Origin: Microbacterium sp. M28
GTDB lineage: Bacteria > Actinomycetota > Actinomycetes > Actinomycetales > Microbacteriaceae
DNA: 64,000 nucleotides
Direction of reading: 5' to 3'
Assembly: GCF_025836995.1 (NCBI RefSeq)
Contig: NZ_CP107546.1
Span: 2,604,001 to 2,668,000, forward strand
Part shown: one piece after another, positions 1 to 8,967 of the stretch
How the letters are laid out: the number at the start of each line of letters is the position of its first letter
Numbering within the stretch: the stretch's first letter is position 1
Notes under the pieces: generated by a model
What the model saw: only the letters and a program-made list of their open reading frames with translations
Told to the model about the DNA's origin: nothing
Databases searched by the model: none
Translations under genes and position numbers: made by a program

Positions 1-1332
1 ATCGTCATCTTCGCGGCGCTGATCCTCGTGTTCACGGCGCTGCTGTCTCTGCCGATCGCCTCCGCCTCCCGCACGGTCACTCCACTGGCTGATGCGCTGT
101 TCACGGCGGTGTCCACGATCTGCGTGACGGGCCTGGCGACCGTCGACATGGCGACGCACTGGTCCGGGTTCGGCCACGTCGTCATCTTCATCGGCGTCAA
201 CATCGGCGGCATGGGCGTGCTGACGCTGGCATCGCTCATGGGCATGGTGATCTCGAAGCGCCTCGGCCTGCGCGCCAAGCTCATCGCCGCGGGAGACACG
301 AATCCGCTGCGCGCGCACGGCGGCCCCGTCAACGAAGGACAGACCGTCCGGCTCGGCGAGGTCGGTCAGCTGCTGACGACCGTCGCACTGTCCACGCTCG
401 TGATCGAGGGCGTCGTCGCGATCCTCCTGTACCCAGGGCTGGTCATGGCGGGCATCGATCCGCTCGTCGCGCTGTGGGAGGCCCCGTACTACGCGGCCAT
501 GTCCTTCACGAACACCGGCTTCAGTCCCAACGTCGGAGGCGTCGGCGTCTTCGCCGACGACTACTTCGTCCTGACCGTCCTCATGGTGAGCGTGTTCCTC
601 GGGAGCATCGGCTTCCCGGTGATCTACACGCTGGCCAAGCACCACTGGCACGTCGCGCGCTGGTCGCTGCACGCGAAGCTGACGCTCATCACGACGGTCA
701 TCCTGTTCTTCGCCGGTGCGGCCGTCTTCCTCATCCTGGAGTACGACAACCCGGGGACGTTCGGGTCCATGGATGCCGTGGACACCACGTTCCAGGCGTT
801 CTTCCTGTCCGCCATGACCCGCTCCGGCGGATTCAGCGTGGTCGAGATCGGCGACCTCAACGGCTCGTCGCTCGTCGCCGGATCCATGCTCATGTTCGTG
901 GGCGGCGGGTCGGCATCCACCGCCGGAGGCATCAAGGTGACCACGCTCGCGGTGCTCGCCATCGCCGTCTGGTCCGAGGCCAAGGGACGCCAGTCGGTCG
1001 AGGTCTTCGGCCGCCGCATCCCCAGCGACGTGCAGCGCGTCGCACTCTCGGTCGTCGCCTGGGGCGCCACGATCGTCGCCCTCTCGACCATCGTGATCGC
1101 GCAGATCACCAAGGCGGACATCAGTCACGTCCTGTTCGACGTGATCTCCGCCTTCGGCACCGTCGGGCTGTCCACGGGGCTCACGGGCGAGCTCCCGGAT
1201 TCGGCGTCCTATGTCATGGCTGCGACGATCTTCATGGGACGCGTTGGTACAGTGACTCTCGCCGCGGCGGTCGCCGCGACGTCGCGAACGCAGCTCTATT
1301 CGCTGCCCGTGGAAAGGCCCATCGTTGGTTGA
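1..1332 (+). CDS. trkH: TrkH/KtrB-type potassium uptake channel subunit, 5' end missing
   Basis: Membrane subunit that conducts K+ (or Na+/K+) inward under control of the cytoplasmic RCK subunit encoded next. The reading frame is open to the left edge, so the N-terminus (probably one helix) lies outside the window. All four pore-loop repeats of the SKT family are visible: STICVTGLAT, SFTNTGFSPN, SAMTRSGGFS and SAFGTVGLSTG, each with a filter glycine, separated by paired hydrophobic segments. The stretch GGGSASTAGGIKVTT before the last repeat is also typical. The gene overlaps trkA by 8 bases, so the two are surely co-translated. Whether it is closer to TrkH or KtrB cannot be settled by eye. 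Confidence 0.93.
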   Translation: MVIFAALILVFTALLSLPIASASRTVTPLADALFTAVSTICVTGLATVDMATHWSGFGHVVIFIGVNIGGMGVLTLASLMGMVISKRLGLRAKLIAAGDTNPLRAHGGPVNEGQTVRLGEVGQLLTTVALSTLVIEGVVAILLYPGLVMAGIDPLVALWEAPYYAAMSFTNTGFSPNVGGVGVFADDYFVLTVLMVSVFLGSIGFPVIYTLAKHHWHVARWSLHAKLTLITTVILFFAGAAVFLILEYDNPGTFGSMDAVDTTFQAFFLSAMTRSGGFSVVEIGDLNGSSLVAGSMLMFVGGGSASTAGGIKVTTLAVLAIAVWSEAKGRQSVEVFGRRIPSDVQRVALSVVAWGATIVALSTIVIAQITKADISHVLFDVISAFGTVGLSTGLTGELPDSASYVMAATIFMGRVGTVTLAAAVAATSRTQLYSLPVERPIVG

Positions 1333-1996
1333 CGTCATCCGGGGCGACGCCCCCGTTCTCGTGATCGGGCTCGGACGCTTCGGCGCCGCGTGCGCAGGCG
1401 AACTGGATCGGCTGGACCGCGAAGTGCTCGCGATCGACGAGAGCCTCGAACTCGTCCAGAAGTGGTCCGATCGGGTCACGCACACCGTGCAGGCGGACGC
1501 CCGCAACATCGACGCGCTGCGTCAGATCGGCGCGCAGGACTTCCAGGTGGCGGTCGTGGCGGTCGGATCGCTGATCGAGGCGTCCGTCCTCATCACCGCC
1601 AACCTCGTCGACCTCAAGGTCCCGCAGATCTGGGCGAAGGCCGTCTCGCAGTCGCACGGCAAGATCCTCGCCCGCGTCGGCGCCAACCACGTGATCTACC
1701 CGGAGCGCGAGGCCGGCGAGCGCGTCGCTCACCTGGTGAGCGGCCGGATGCTGGACTTCATCCGCTTCGACGACGACTTCGTGCTCGCGAAGATGTACCC
1801 GCCCAAGTTCATCCGCGGCGTCGGCCTGAACCAGTCCGGCGTCCGGACGAAGTACAACGTCACCGTGGTCGGCGTGAAGAGCCCCGGCAAGCCGTTCCGC
1901 TACGCCGAGGCCGACACCGTCGTCACGAACCACGACCTCATCATCGTGTCGGGGACCAACGTCGACATCGAGCGCTTCGCCAGCCTCGACCGCTGA
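1325..1996 (+). CDS. trkA: TrkA/KtrA-type RCK regulatory subunit of potassium uptake
   Basis: Cytoplasmic ring-forming subunit that gates the TrkH/KtrB channel in response to nucleotides. The 223-residue length fits a single-RCK KtrA/TrkA protein. Residues ~10-130 form the Rossmann RCK_N domain with VIGLGRFG as the glycine-rich loop and an acidic LAIDES at the end of strand 2. Residues ~140-220 form RCK_C, ending in the HDLIIVSGTN strand usual for this domain. The start is TTG at 1325, overlapping the channel gene, which indicates translational coupling. The pair is a complete two-component K+ uptake system. Confidence 0.93.
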   Translation: MVDVIRGDAPVLVIGLGRFGAACAGELDRLDREVLAIDESLELVQKWSDRVTHTVQADARNIDALRQIGAQDFQVAVVAVGSLIEASVLITANLVDLKVPQIWAKAVSQSHGKILARVGANHVIYPEREAGERVAHLVSGRMLDFIRFDDDFVLAKMYPPKFIRGVGLNQSGVRTKYNVTVVGVKSPGKPFRYAEADTVVTNHDLIIVSGTNVDIERFASLDR

Positions 1997-2014
1997 GATT
2001 GCTGCGGCGTCCGC

Positions 2015-2302
2015 TCAGGCGTCGATGTCCAGCGTGAGCTCGATCTCGTCGTCCACGGCGATGGACTCGGCATCCTGCAGCGCCTTCTTGATCGGCACGA
2101 TGTAGCCGCCGTCCTTGGGCCACAGCGATGTCGACAGCGTCGTGCGTCCGACCGTGACCCGCACGGGAATCATTCCCCAGCCGTAGGTGACGATGCCCGA
2201 GACGTCATGGATCATCTCGCTCTCGGCAGGCGGCACGGTGACGAAGTGGAAGGGCGCAGGCCCGCGCCAGTACCAGACCGTCCCGGCGAAGCGCAGTTCC
2301 AT
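2015..2302 (-). CDS. DUF1905 domain protein
   Basis: Small cytosolic protein of 95 residues, beginning MELRFAGTVWYWRGPAPFHF, a typical DUF1905 opening; the motif PKDGGYIVPIKKALQDA is also family-like. No biochemical function is established for this domain. The frame stays open further upstream, but ATG at 2302 sits directly after the proC stop codon (one base between the two), so the genes form one transcript and the longer version would overlap proC. Co-transcription with proline biosynthesis is probably incidental. Confidence 0.85.
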   Translation of the reverse strand: MELRFAGTVWYWRGPAPFHFVTVPPAESEMIHDVSGIVTYGWGMIPVRVTVGRTTLSTSLWPKDGGYIVPIKKALQDAESIAVDDEIELTLDIDA

Positions 2303-2303
2303 C

Positions 2304-3143
2304 TCAGGCCCCGGCCGCGATCTCCTTGGCACGCGCCAGCGCGGCGTCCGTGGCATCGGCGAACACCGTGTCCAGGCGTGCGTCCTGCAGCACGGCGATG
2401 GCCCGCTCGGTGGTTCCTTTCGGGCTGGTCACGCGGCGCCGGAGTTCGGCAGGATCCTCACCGGATGCCTCCAGGAGAGCCGTCGCGCCGATGAACGTCT
2501 GCTCCGCCATCAGGCGCGCGTCCGCCTCGCCGAAGCCTTTGCCGATCGCCGCCTTGGTGAGCTCCTCGATGAGCAGGAACACGTACGCCGGGCCGGAGCC
2601 CGAGATCGTCGAGAGCGGATCGATCTGCTCCTCAGGGACCTCGACGACGGCGCCGACGAGTTCGAACAGCCGCCGCACGACTGCGAGGTCGTCCGGCGAT
2701 GCGGCAGCGCCGGCGGCGATCCCCGTGACCGCCTTGCCGACCGTGGCAGGGGTGTTGGGCATCGACCGGACCACGCGCACGCCGTCGCCGAGGTGCTCGG
2801 CGAACGTCGCGAGAGTGACGCCGGCGGCGAGGCTGACCACGATCGCGTCCGGACGCAGCACGGGGGCGATCTCGCGGAGCAGGTCGGGCACCATCGCGGG
2901 CTTCACGCCGATGAGGATGATGCGTGCGTCCGCTGCGGCATCCCTGTTCCCCTCGGGGTGCTCGTCGAGCGCGACCGCGGTGACACCCGCGAGGCCGGCG
3001 AGGCCCTCGGCCTTGCCCGCGGTGCGGTTGGTGGCGACGATGCCTCCTTCCACGGGGATGCCGGAGGCGACGACCCCCTGCAGGATCGCGCCGCCCATCG
3101 AACCCGCACCGAGAAACGCCAGAGAAGGAAGGGAGTCAGCCAT
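2304..3143 (-). CDS. proC: pyrroline-5-carboxylate reductase
   Basis: Last step of proline biosynthesis: NAD(P)H-dependent reduction of 1-pyrroline-5-carboxylate, in the cytosol. The protein has 279 residues, normal for ProC. Residues ~8-25 give the dinucleotide-binding loop FLGAGSMGGAI. The C-terminal dimerisation and substrate domain carries TISGSGPAYVF and TSPKGTTERAI, the two signature stretches of the family. A TAGGAT hexamer at 3150-3155 lies six bases before the ATG, so the mRNA is probably leaderless. The DUF1905 gene follows with no gap. Confidence 0.95.
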   Translation of the reverse strand: MADSLPSLAFLGAGSMGGAILQGVVASGIPVEGGIVATNRTAGKAEGLAGLAGVTAVALDEHPEGNRDAAADARIILIGVKPAMVPDLLREIAPVLRPDAIVVSLAAGVTLATFAEHLGDGVRVVRSMPNTPATVGKAVTGIAAGAAASPDDLAVVRRLFELVGAVVEVPEEQIDPLSTISGSGPAYVFLLIEELTKAAIGKGFGEADARLMAEQTFIGATALLEASGEDPAELRRRVTSPKGTTERAIAVLQDARLDTVFADATDAALARAKEIAAGA

Positions 3144-3223
3144 GACGTCATCCTAAGGCGGGCAGTGGCGGACGCCCCGACGCCGCTCCTGCGTCAGTGA
3201 GGCGGCGGAACTAGACTCGGGAC

Positions 3224-4195
3224 ATGAGTGCATCCGGCGGCGGCAAGGCGATTCTCGCGGCATTCCTGGCGAACATGGGCATCGCTCTGGCGAAGTTCGT
3301 CGCCTGGGCGCTTTCGGGCTCGGCATCCATGCTCGCCGAGGCCATCCACTCCGTCGCGGACTCCGGCAACCAGCTGCTGCTCATGCTCGGCGGGCGCAAG
3401 GCGAAGCGCGTGGCCGACCGCGAGCATCCGTTCGGCTACGGCCGGGAACGCTACGTGTACGCGTTCGTCGTGTCGATCATCCTGTTCTCCGTCGGCGGCG
3501 TGTTCGCCATCTATGAGGGCATCGACAAGCTCACGCATCCGCACGCCCTCGACCCCGTGTGGTGGTGGTTGCCGCTGGTGGTGCTGGTGGTCGCGATCGG
3601 GCTCGAGTCGTTCTCGCTGCGAACGGCCGTTCGAGAGAGCAACCTCGTGCGCGAGAAGGGCCAGTCCTGGGTGTCCTTCGTACGCCGCGCGAAGGCGCCG
3701 GAGCTTCCCGTCGTCCTGCTCGAGGACATCGGGGCGCTGACCGGCCTGACCTTCGCCCTGCTCGGGGTGGGGCTGACCGTGATCACGGGCAACCCGCTGT
3801 TCGACGCCCTCGGCACCCTGATGATCGGAACGCTGCTCGTGGTGATCGCGATCATCCTCGGCGTGGAGACGAAGAGCCTGCTCGTGGGCGAAGGAGCGAA
3901 CCAGGCCGACCACGACCGCATCGTCGAGGCCATCGTCTACGGCCCGGAGGTCGAGAAGCTGATCCATCTGAAGACGCTCTACCTGGGTCCGGACGAGCTG
4001 CTGGTCGCCGCGAAGATCGCGCTGCCCGCCGACAAGACCGTCCGCGAGGCCGCCGACGACATCGACGACATCGAGAAGCGGATCCGGGAGGCCGTCCCGG
4101 TGGCGCGCGCCATCTACATCGAGCCGGACATCTATCGTCCGTCGCTCGACCCGGAGCCGTCCACGGATGTGTTCGTGCTGAAGTCGTCCGACTGA
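3224..4195 (+). CDS. cation diffusion facilitator (CDF) family metal exporter
   Basis: Inner-membrane antiporter of 323 residues that would export divalent metals such as Zn2+, Fe2+ or Mn2+ for protons. Residues ~5-220 contain about six hydrophobic segments. The helix-2 metal site reads EAIHSVADSGNQ (HxxxD), and EHPFGYGRERY follows at the expected loop position. Residues ~225-310 form the soluble C-terminal domain seen in this family. The metal cannot be told from sequence alone. TAGACT at 3212-3217, six bases before ATG, marks a likely leaderless start. It stands alone, between proC and tadA. Confidence 0.9.
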   Translation: MSASGGGKAILAAFLANMGIALAKFVAWALSGSASMLAEAIHSVADSGNQLLLMLGGRKAKRVADREHPFGYGRERYVYAFVVSIILFSVGGVFAIYEGIDKLTHPHALDPVWWWLPLVVLVVAIGLESFSLRTAVRESNLVREKGQSWVSFVRRAKAPELPVVLLEDIGALTGLTFALLGVGLTVITGNPLFDALGTLMIGTLLVVIAIILGVETKSLLVGEGANQADHDRIVEAIVYGPEVEKLIHLKTLYLGPDELLVAAKIALPADKTVREAADDIDDIEKRIREAVPVARAIYIEPDIYRPSLDPEPSTDVFVLKSSD

Positions 4196-4229
4196 CGAGC
4201 GTCGCGCCGTCTGGTTCGCGCGCGCGGCG

Positions 4230-4685
4230 TCAGCGACGGGCTTCGAAGAAATCGCGCAGCAGGTCGGAAGCGGCCTCCTCGAGGAGCCCCCCGACGACCT
4301 CCGCGCGGTACGGCAGTCGCCTGTCCCGCAGCACGTCGTACATCGAACCGGCGGCGCCGGCCTTGTCATCCCAGGCCCCGAACACGACGCGACCGATGCG
4401 CGCCTGCAGGATCGCGCCGGCGCACATCACGCACGGCTCGAGCGTCACGACGAGCGTGTGACCCTCCAGATTCCACGACCCCGCGGCTGCCGCGGCGGCG
4501 CGCAGCGCGACGATCTCGGCGTGTCCGGTCGGGTCGTGCGTCTGCTCGCGGGTGTTGCGCCCCTCGGCGAGAATGCGGCCGGACGGGTCCAGCACGACCG
4601 CGCCGACGGGTACGTCGCCGCCCGCTGCGGCGTCTCGAGCGAGCTCGAGCGCACGCAGCATCCCCTGCGAATCGGATGCCGACAT
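4230..4685 (-). CDS. tadA: tRNA-specific adenosine deaminase
   Basis: Converts adenosine-34 of tRNA-Arg(ACG) to inosine, allowing one tRNA to read CGU, CGC and CGA. The 151-residue protein has the zinc-dependent deaminase signature: GHAEIVAL (zinc His plus catalytic Glu) and EPCVMCAGAI (PCxxC zinc cysteines). The FGAWDDKAGAAGS stretch after it is typical of TadA rather than cytosine or guanine deaminases. Its substrate tRNA-Arg(ACG) is also encoded in this window, at 59969-60041. The gene is divergent from upp, with TAGAGT (4692-4697 on the complement) six bases before ATG, suggesting a leaderless mRNA. Confidence 0.94.
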   Translation of the reverse strand: MSASDSQGMLRALELARDAAAGGDVPVGAVVLDPSGRILAEGRNTREQTHDPTGHAEIVALRAAAAAAGSWNLEGHTLVVTLEPCVMCAGAILQARIGRVVFGAWDDKAGAAGSMYDVLRDRRLPYRAEVVGGLLEEAASDLLRDFFEARR

Positions 4686-4729
4686 ATCTCGACTCTATTG
4701 CCGAGCGCCGGGGGCATTACCCTTGATCC

Positions 4730-5362
4730 ATGCGTGTTCACGTGGCAGACCACCCCCTCATCACCCACAAGCTCTCGGTGCTGCGCGACGCGCGCACCCC
4801 ATCGCCGGTGTTCCGCCAGCTCACCGAGGAACTCGTGACGCTGCTCGCCTACGAGGCGACACGGAACGTGCGGGTCTCCCCCATCGAGATCACGACCCCT
4901 GTGACGACGACGATGGGTGTGAAGATCTCCGAGCCCCGCCCGATCGTCGTGCCGATCCTGCGCGCCGGACTCGGGATGCTGGAGGGCATGGTCAAGCTGC
5001 TCCCCACCGCCGAGGTCGGCTTCCTCGGCATGGTCCGCGACGAGGAGACCTTCGAGCCGACCACGTACGCCGAGCGCCTTCCGGACGATCTCAGCGACCG
5101 TCAGTGCTTCGCGATCGACCCGATGCTCGCCACCGGCGGCTCGCTGGGTGCTGCGATCCAGTTCCTGTTCGACCGCGGTGCCAAGGACGTCACAGCCATC
5201 TGCCTGCTCGGCACGCCGGAGGGCGTCGCCGCGATCGAGAAGCTCGTCGGCACCCAGGACGTGACGCTCGTCCTCGGGGCGCTCGACGAGCGTCTCAACG
5301 AGAAGGGCTACATCGTCCCGGGGCTCGGCGACGCCGGCGACCGGCTCTACGGCACGGTCTGA
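4730..5362 (+). CDS. upp: uracil phosphoribosyltransferase
   Basis: Pyrimidine salvage: uracil plus PRPP gives UMP. The 210-residue protein matches the usual Upp length. Signatures: [14 protein letters not shown] near residue 85 and the PRPP loop [16 protein letters not shown] near residue 130, followed by the uracil-binding C-terminal region around [23 protein letters not shown] at 4718-4723 is followed by six bases and ATG, again a leaderless layout, back-to-back with the tadA promoter in a 44-base intergenic region. Confidence 0.96.
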   Translation: MRVHVADHPLITHKLSVLRDARTPSPVFRQLTEELVTLLAYEATRNVRVSPIEITTPVTTTMGVKISEPRPIVVPILRAGLGMLEGMVKLLPTAEVGFLGMVRDEETFEPTTYAERLPDDLSDRQCFAIDPMLATGGSLGAAIQFLFDRGAKDVTAICLLGTPEGVAAIEKLVGTQDVTLVLGALDERLNEKGYIVPGLGDAGDRLYGTV

Positions 5363-5425
5363 TCGTCGCGGGCTGACCGGCTCGGGTTGATGGCCTCCGG
5401 TCGATCGTCGCGGGCTGACCGGCTC
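5361..5425. repeat. 23-bp direct repeat, two copies
   Basis: Two identical copies of GATCGTCGCGGGCTGACCGG followed by CTC lie at 5361-5383 and 5403-5425, 42 bases apart, in the convergent gap between upp and the nuclease-helicase gene. Copy 1 overlaps the last base of the upp stop codon region and copy 2 runs into the stop codon of the helicase gene. It is too short to assign to a known element; a slipped duplication is the simplest explanation. Confidence 0.6.
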
Positions 5426-8400
5426 AGGGCGCGCCGACCAGTCGCGCGAAGGCGCTCAGCCTCGCGACGCCGTCGGCCGTCCACGGCAGATCGTCCAGCA
5501 GAGCGGGCGAGTGCACGAGGTAGGCGACGCTCATGGCGCGCGAGATCGCGACGTTGAGCCGGTTCTGCAACAGCAGGAACTCCGGTCCGCGCGGCGCATC
5601 CCGGCCGCTGGACGCCGCCAGCGAGGTGATCGAGACGACGGCCTCCTTGCCCTGGAAGTTGTCGACGGTGCCCACCGGGATCCGGTCGAATCCTGCGTCC
5701 CCGAGCACCTGGTGGATGAGCTGCTTCTGCGCGTTGTACGGCGCGACGACGATGATGTCCTCCTGGCCGAGCGCGCGTGCAGGCGCGCCCGTCATCCCGT
5801 CGGTGTAGGTACGGCCGAGCAGATCGCGCACGATCCGCAGCACCTCGGCCGCCTCCTCCGGCGACTGCGTCGCGTTGCCGCGATGGCGCACCGGAACGAC
5901 ATGCAGGCCGGCATCGACGCCGTCGACACGGCGCAACTCGGTACCCGGTGCGGAGGCCAGTTTCCCGGCGTACGCCAGTGTCGAGACCGGCTCCGCGACC
6001 GCGGGGTGCATGCGCCAGGACGTCGCGAGGAAGTGGCCGTACGCCGGATCCAGCACCTGCTGCCCCGCCATGACCCATCCCAGCGCCGAGGTGTCGACCG
6101 GCTCCGGATGCGTGCCCTGGCTGACCTGTGGAAGCTGTTGGGGGTCGCCCAGCAGCAGCAGGCTCTTCGCCCCCGACGCAACGGCGATCGTGGAGGCAAG
6201 CGAGAACTGTCCGGCCTCGTCGATCACGAGCAGATCGAGCCCCGCCCGATCGACGCGTCTGGTGTTGCTGAAGTCCCACGCGGTGCCTCCGACGACGAAG
6301 CCCTCCGGATGCTCGCCGATGAACGACGCCATTCCGTCCTTGGGGATCACGGTGTACGGCGGCTCGACGGACGCGTCCTTCGGATGCTTCGCGACCTGGG
6401 AAGCTGGTACGCCGTCTTCGATGACACGGCACAGGAGCGTCTCGACGATCGCGTGCGACTGCGCGACGACGCCGACCTTGGAGCCGTGCTCGCGCACGAG
6501 GCGGGAGATCACGTGCGAACCGGTGAAGGTCTTCCCCGTACCGGGCGGACCCTGCACGGCGATGTAACTGCGATCCAGATCGAGAACGCCCCGGACGATC
6601 GCATCGACTGTGTCGACGGGGTTCTGCGGCAGTGCGGCGCCGGACCGAGTGCGCGGAACGGCGCGTCGGAGGATGTCGGTCGCCGCATCGCTCGGGAAGC
6701 CGGGGGCTGCGGCATGCACCGACTGCGCCCACTCCTCGATGGCCTTCTGCTGCGAGGCGACGTTCGGCGGGGATGCCGGCGTCAGCGCGAGCGGCATGTC
6801 GTGCCATGTCTCGCCCTGCACAGCGCGTTCGCGCACGACGTAGCCGTCGTCGAGGACCGCGACGATCTCGATCTCGTGCGGCACGTGGATCACGCGCGAC
6901 AGGCTGTCGACCGCGAACGGGGCAGGCGTCTCGTAGAGCGCGAACGGCCGCGCCCCGACGCCGAGGGTGCTGCCCGGCGCCACTTCGCCGCGCAGCTCGA
7001 CGAGCCGGGTCAGCGTCCTGGTGCCCTCGGCGATCCCCCAGTCCTCGAGGGACCGGCATCGCCCGACGTCCACGCGCAGCACATCGCGCGTCTGCTCCCA
7101 CACCGACACAGGTTCGCGCAGACGCTGGAAGTGCCCCTGCCAGAAGCTCTTCGCCTCACGGGGGTAGTAGTCGATGGCGGCGGCCGCGACGCGATGCACC
7201 TCCCCGTCGCCTCCTGCTGCGGCGGCCTCCTCGCCGTCCGCGAGAAGGGCCAGCGAGAGCGCGGACGGTTCGTACGCGCGGGCCTCCAGTTCATCCGGCG
7301 GCGCCGGCAGCACGCCCGCCTGCTTCGCGAGCCCGATCAACCAGTCGCGCAGTCGCCGAGTGGACACGCAGTCGTAGCGGTTGTAGTCCGCGAGATCCTC
7401 GAGGATCGTATCGGCCTCGGCATCCTGACCCGCCTGCCGCAGCTCGCGCGCCTGCACGTACCGGACGATGGAGTCATCGCCCTTCTGCACGTCGCTGGTG
7501 CGCACCTCGGCGCCCATGTAGAGCGGTTCGAGCTTCTTGATCGAGTACGACCGCGACCCCACCCTGACCGACCGCAGCACGAGCGGGTAGAGATCGACGA
7601 ACACCCCGTCGCGCAGCAGGCGGTCGACATCGGCCTCGCCGACGCCGTGTCTGGCCGCCATCGCCGAAAGATGCGACGTCTCGTAGGGCGCGTAGTGGTA
7701 GATGTGCATGTCGGGGTGCGTCTGCCTGCGCACCTTCACGAACTCCAGGAAGTCGAGCAGTGCGCGCTTCTCCTCGGCGAACGTGTGCGCCCAGAGCGCG
7801 GAGTACTGCTCCGTGTTGTCGAGCCAGCCGAACAGATAGTCGATGCCCCAGTCGGGCCTTCCCGTGTCGTCGGCGATCGATTCGGTGTACAGCGGATCTC
7901 CCTCGAAATCGAAGAAGATGTCGCCATGACTGGGACGCGGCATGAGACCGATCGCGTGGGCGGAGACGAGTTCGAACGGTGGGGGGACATCGGCGTCGAT
8001 CGCAGCGCCGGACTGCAGCCGCGCCTGAGCACGCAGCGCGGCGAAGACGTCGGGGTTCATGCCGTCCGGCGCCTGCGTCGCGGCTGCCAGATCGTCGAGC
8101 GTCTGCACACCGGCCGCACGGAGCCTCTGACGCTGCACCGGACGCATCCGCGCGACCATCAGCAGATCGCGATGGGCGATCACCTGCTCGTCGCACGTCG
8201 CGCATCGGCCGCAGGCCCGCACCTGCAGGTCGCCACGGTCATCGCCCCAGGCCAGGGGCGATCCCGCTGAGCCGTCCTCGACCCGGCGATCGGCGATGAG
8301 CGCGCGCAGCCGGGCACGGCGCACCCGGAACAGCGGCAGCAGATCGTCGACCGCGTGTGTGCTGAGCGTGCCGTCGCCGAGGATGAGATCGACCTCGTCC

Positions 8401-8897
8401 GCTCGCGGGATGCCCAGGCCATCGAGCTGATCGACGTATGCCGCGAGCTGCATGAGCGCGGTGACGCGTGCGGTGCGGGCGAGTTTGGAGTCCTGCACTC
8501 GCCAGCGCCCGTCGTCCTCTCGCAGCAGGAAGTCGGCGAATCCCACGAAGTCATCGGCTGAGAAGGCGGCCTGGAAGAGAACAGCGGCATCGGAACGCAG
8601 TGCCTCGCCCGTCTCCGCCACGGCGGCCGCGAGCGCTTCGGCCTCGCGCGAGGAGACCTTCGCCACCTCGTGCACGGCCGTGCCGAAACGGTCGCGATAC
8701 GCCTGCAGCACGTTCTGCTCGTGCACGTCCCCGAGCTCGGCAGCGCGGCGCAGGGTCGCATCCTCCGGCTCGTCGACGGCAGGGACACGACCGAGCTTCG
8801 CATCGATCGCTCGACACCAGGCGAACTCGCACTCGGCGGCCAGCTTCAGGTCGCTGGCGCTCCAGATGACTCGTCGCGCCGCGGTGTCGATCCTCAT
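5424..8897 (-). CDS. TM0106-type RecB-like nuclease fused to a superfamily 1 helicase
   Basis: Large 1157-residue protein joining a RecB-like nuclease module to a Upf1/Dna2-like helicase; expected role is DNA or RNA end processing, but the cellular job is not established. N-terminal third: AECEFAWC, then DSKLART with a downstream QLAAY as the PD-(D/E)xK-like core, and a CGRCATC cysteine cluster near residue 227. Middle: an RNase H-like DIFFDFEGDPL at about 330. C-terminal half: Walker A QGPPGTGKTF, Walker B DLLVIDEAGQFS, then GDPQQLPQ, TSWRMHPAV and VDNFQGKEA, ending in RLNVAISRA, the full set of SF1 helicase motifs. TAGTCT (8904-8909, complement) precedes ATG by six bases. It appears to be a single-gene unit. 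Confidence 0.88.
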   Translation of the reverse strand: MRIDTAARRVIWSASDLKLAAECEFAWCRAIDAKLGRVPAVDEPEDATLRRAAELGDVHEQNVLQAYRDRFGTAVHEVAKVSSREAEALAAAVAETGEALRSDAAVLFQAAFSADDFVGFADFLLREDDGRWRVQDSKLARTARVTALMQLAAYVDQLDGLGIPRADEVDLILGDGTLSTHAVDDLLPLFRVRRARLRALIADRRVEDGSAGSPLAWGDDRGDLQVRACGRCATCDEQVIAHRDLLMVARMRPVQRQRLRAAGVQTLDDLAAATQAPDGMNPDVFAALRAQARLQSGAAIDADVPPPFELVSAHAIGLMPRPSHGDIFFDFEGDPLYTESIADDTGRPDWGIDYLFGWLDNTEQYSALWAHTFAEEKRALLDFLEFVKVRRQTHPDMHIYHYAPYETSHLSAMAARHGVGEADVDRLLRDGVFVDLYPLVLRSVRVGSRSYSIKKLEPLYMGAEVRTSDVQKGDDSIVRYVQARELRQAGQDAEADTILEDLADYNRYDCVSTRRLRDWLIGLAKQAGVLPAPPDELEARAYEPSALSLALLADGEEAAAAGGDGEVHRVAAAAIDYYPREAKSFWQGHFQRLREPVSVWEQTRDVLRVDVGRCRSLEDWGIAEGTRTLTRLVELRGEVAPGSTLGVGARPFALYETPAPFAVDSLSRVIHVPHEIEIVAVLDDGYVVRERAVQGETWHDMPLALTPASPPNVASQQKAIEEWAQSVHAAAPGFPSDAATDILRRAVPRTRSGAALPQNPVDTVDAIVRGVLDLDRSYIAVQGPPGTGKTFTGSHVISRLVREHGSKVGVVAQSHAIVETLLCRVIEDGVPASQVAKHPKDASVEPPYTVIPKDGMASFIGEHPEGFVVGGTAWDFSNTRRVDRAGLDLLVIDEAGQFSLASTIAVASGAKSLLLLGDPQQLPQVSQGTHPEPVDTSALGWVMAGQQVLDPAYGHFLATSWRMHPAVAEPVSTLAYAGKLASAPGTELRRVDGVDAGLHVVPVRHRGNATQSPEEAAEVLRIVRDLLGRTYTDGMTGAPARALGQEDIIVVAPYNAQKQLIHQVLGDAGFDRIPVGTVDNFQGKEAVVSITSLAASSGRDAPRGPEFLLLQNRLNVAISRAMSVAYLVHSPALLDDLPWTADGVARLSAFARLVGAP

Positions 8898-8967
8898 GCT
8901 TCGAGACTAGTTCCGGGGTCGGACACGGTCCGCCGGCGGTACGCGACGCCTCGACTCGTCCGCTCGC

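Noticed and set aside
5361..5425. Insertion-sequence remnant or REP element
   Set aside because: Only two 23-bp copies, no inverted ends, no transposase trace; a small local duplication is enough.
5511..8270. A 919-codon open frame on the plus strand opposite the nuclease-helicase gene
   Set aside because: It is antisense to a gene with all helicase motifs; its translation is rich in Arg/Gly/Ala/His and low in hydrophobic residues, the usual by-product of third-position G/C bias.
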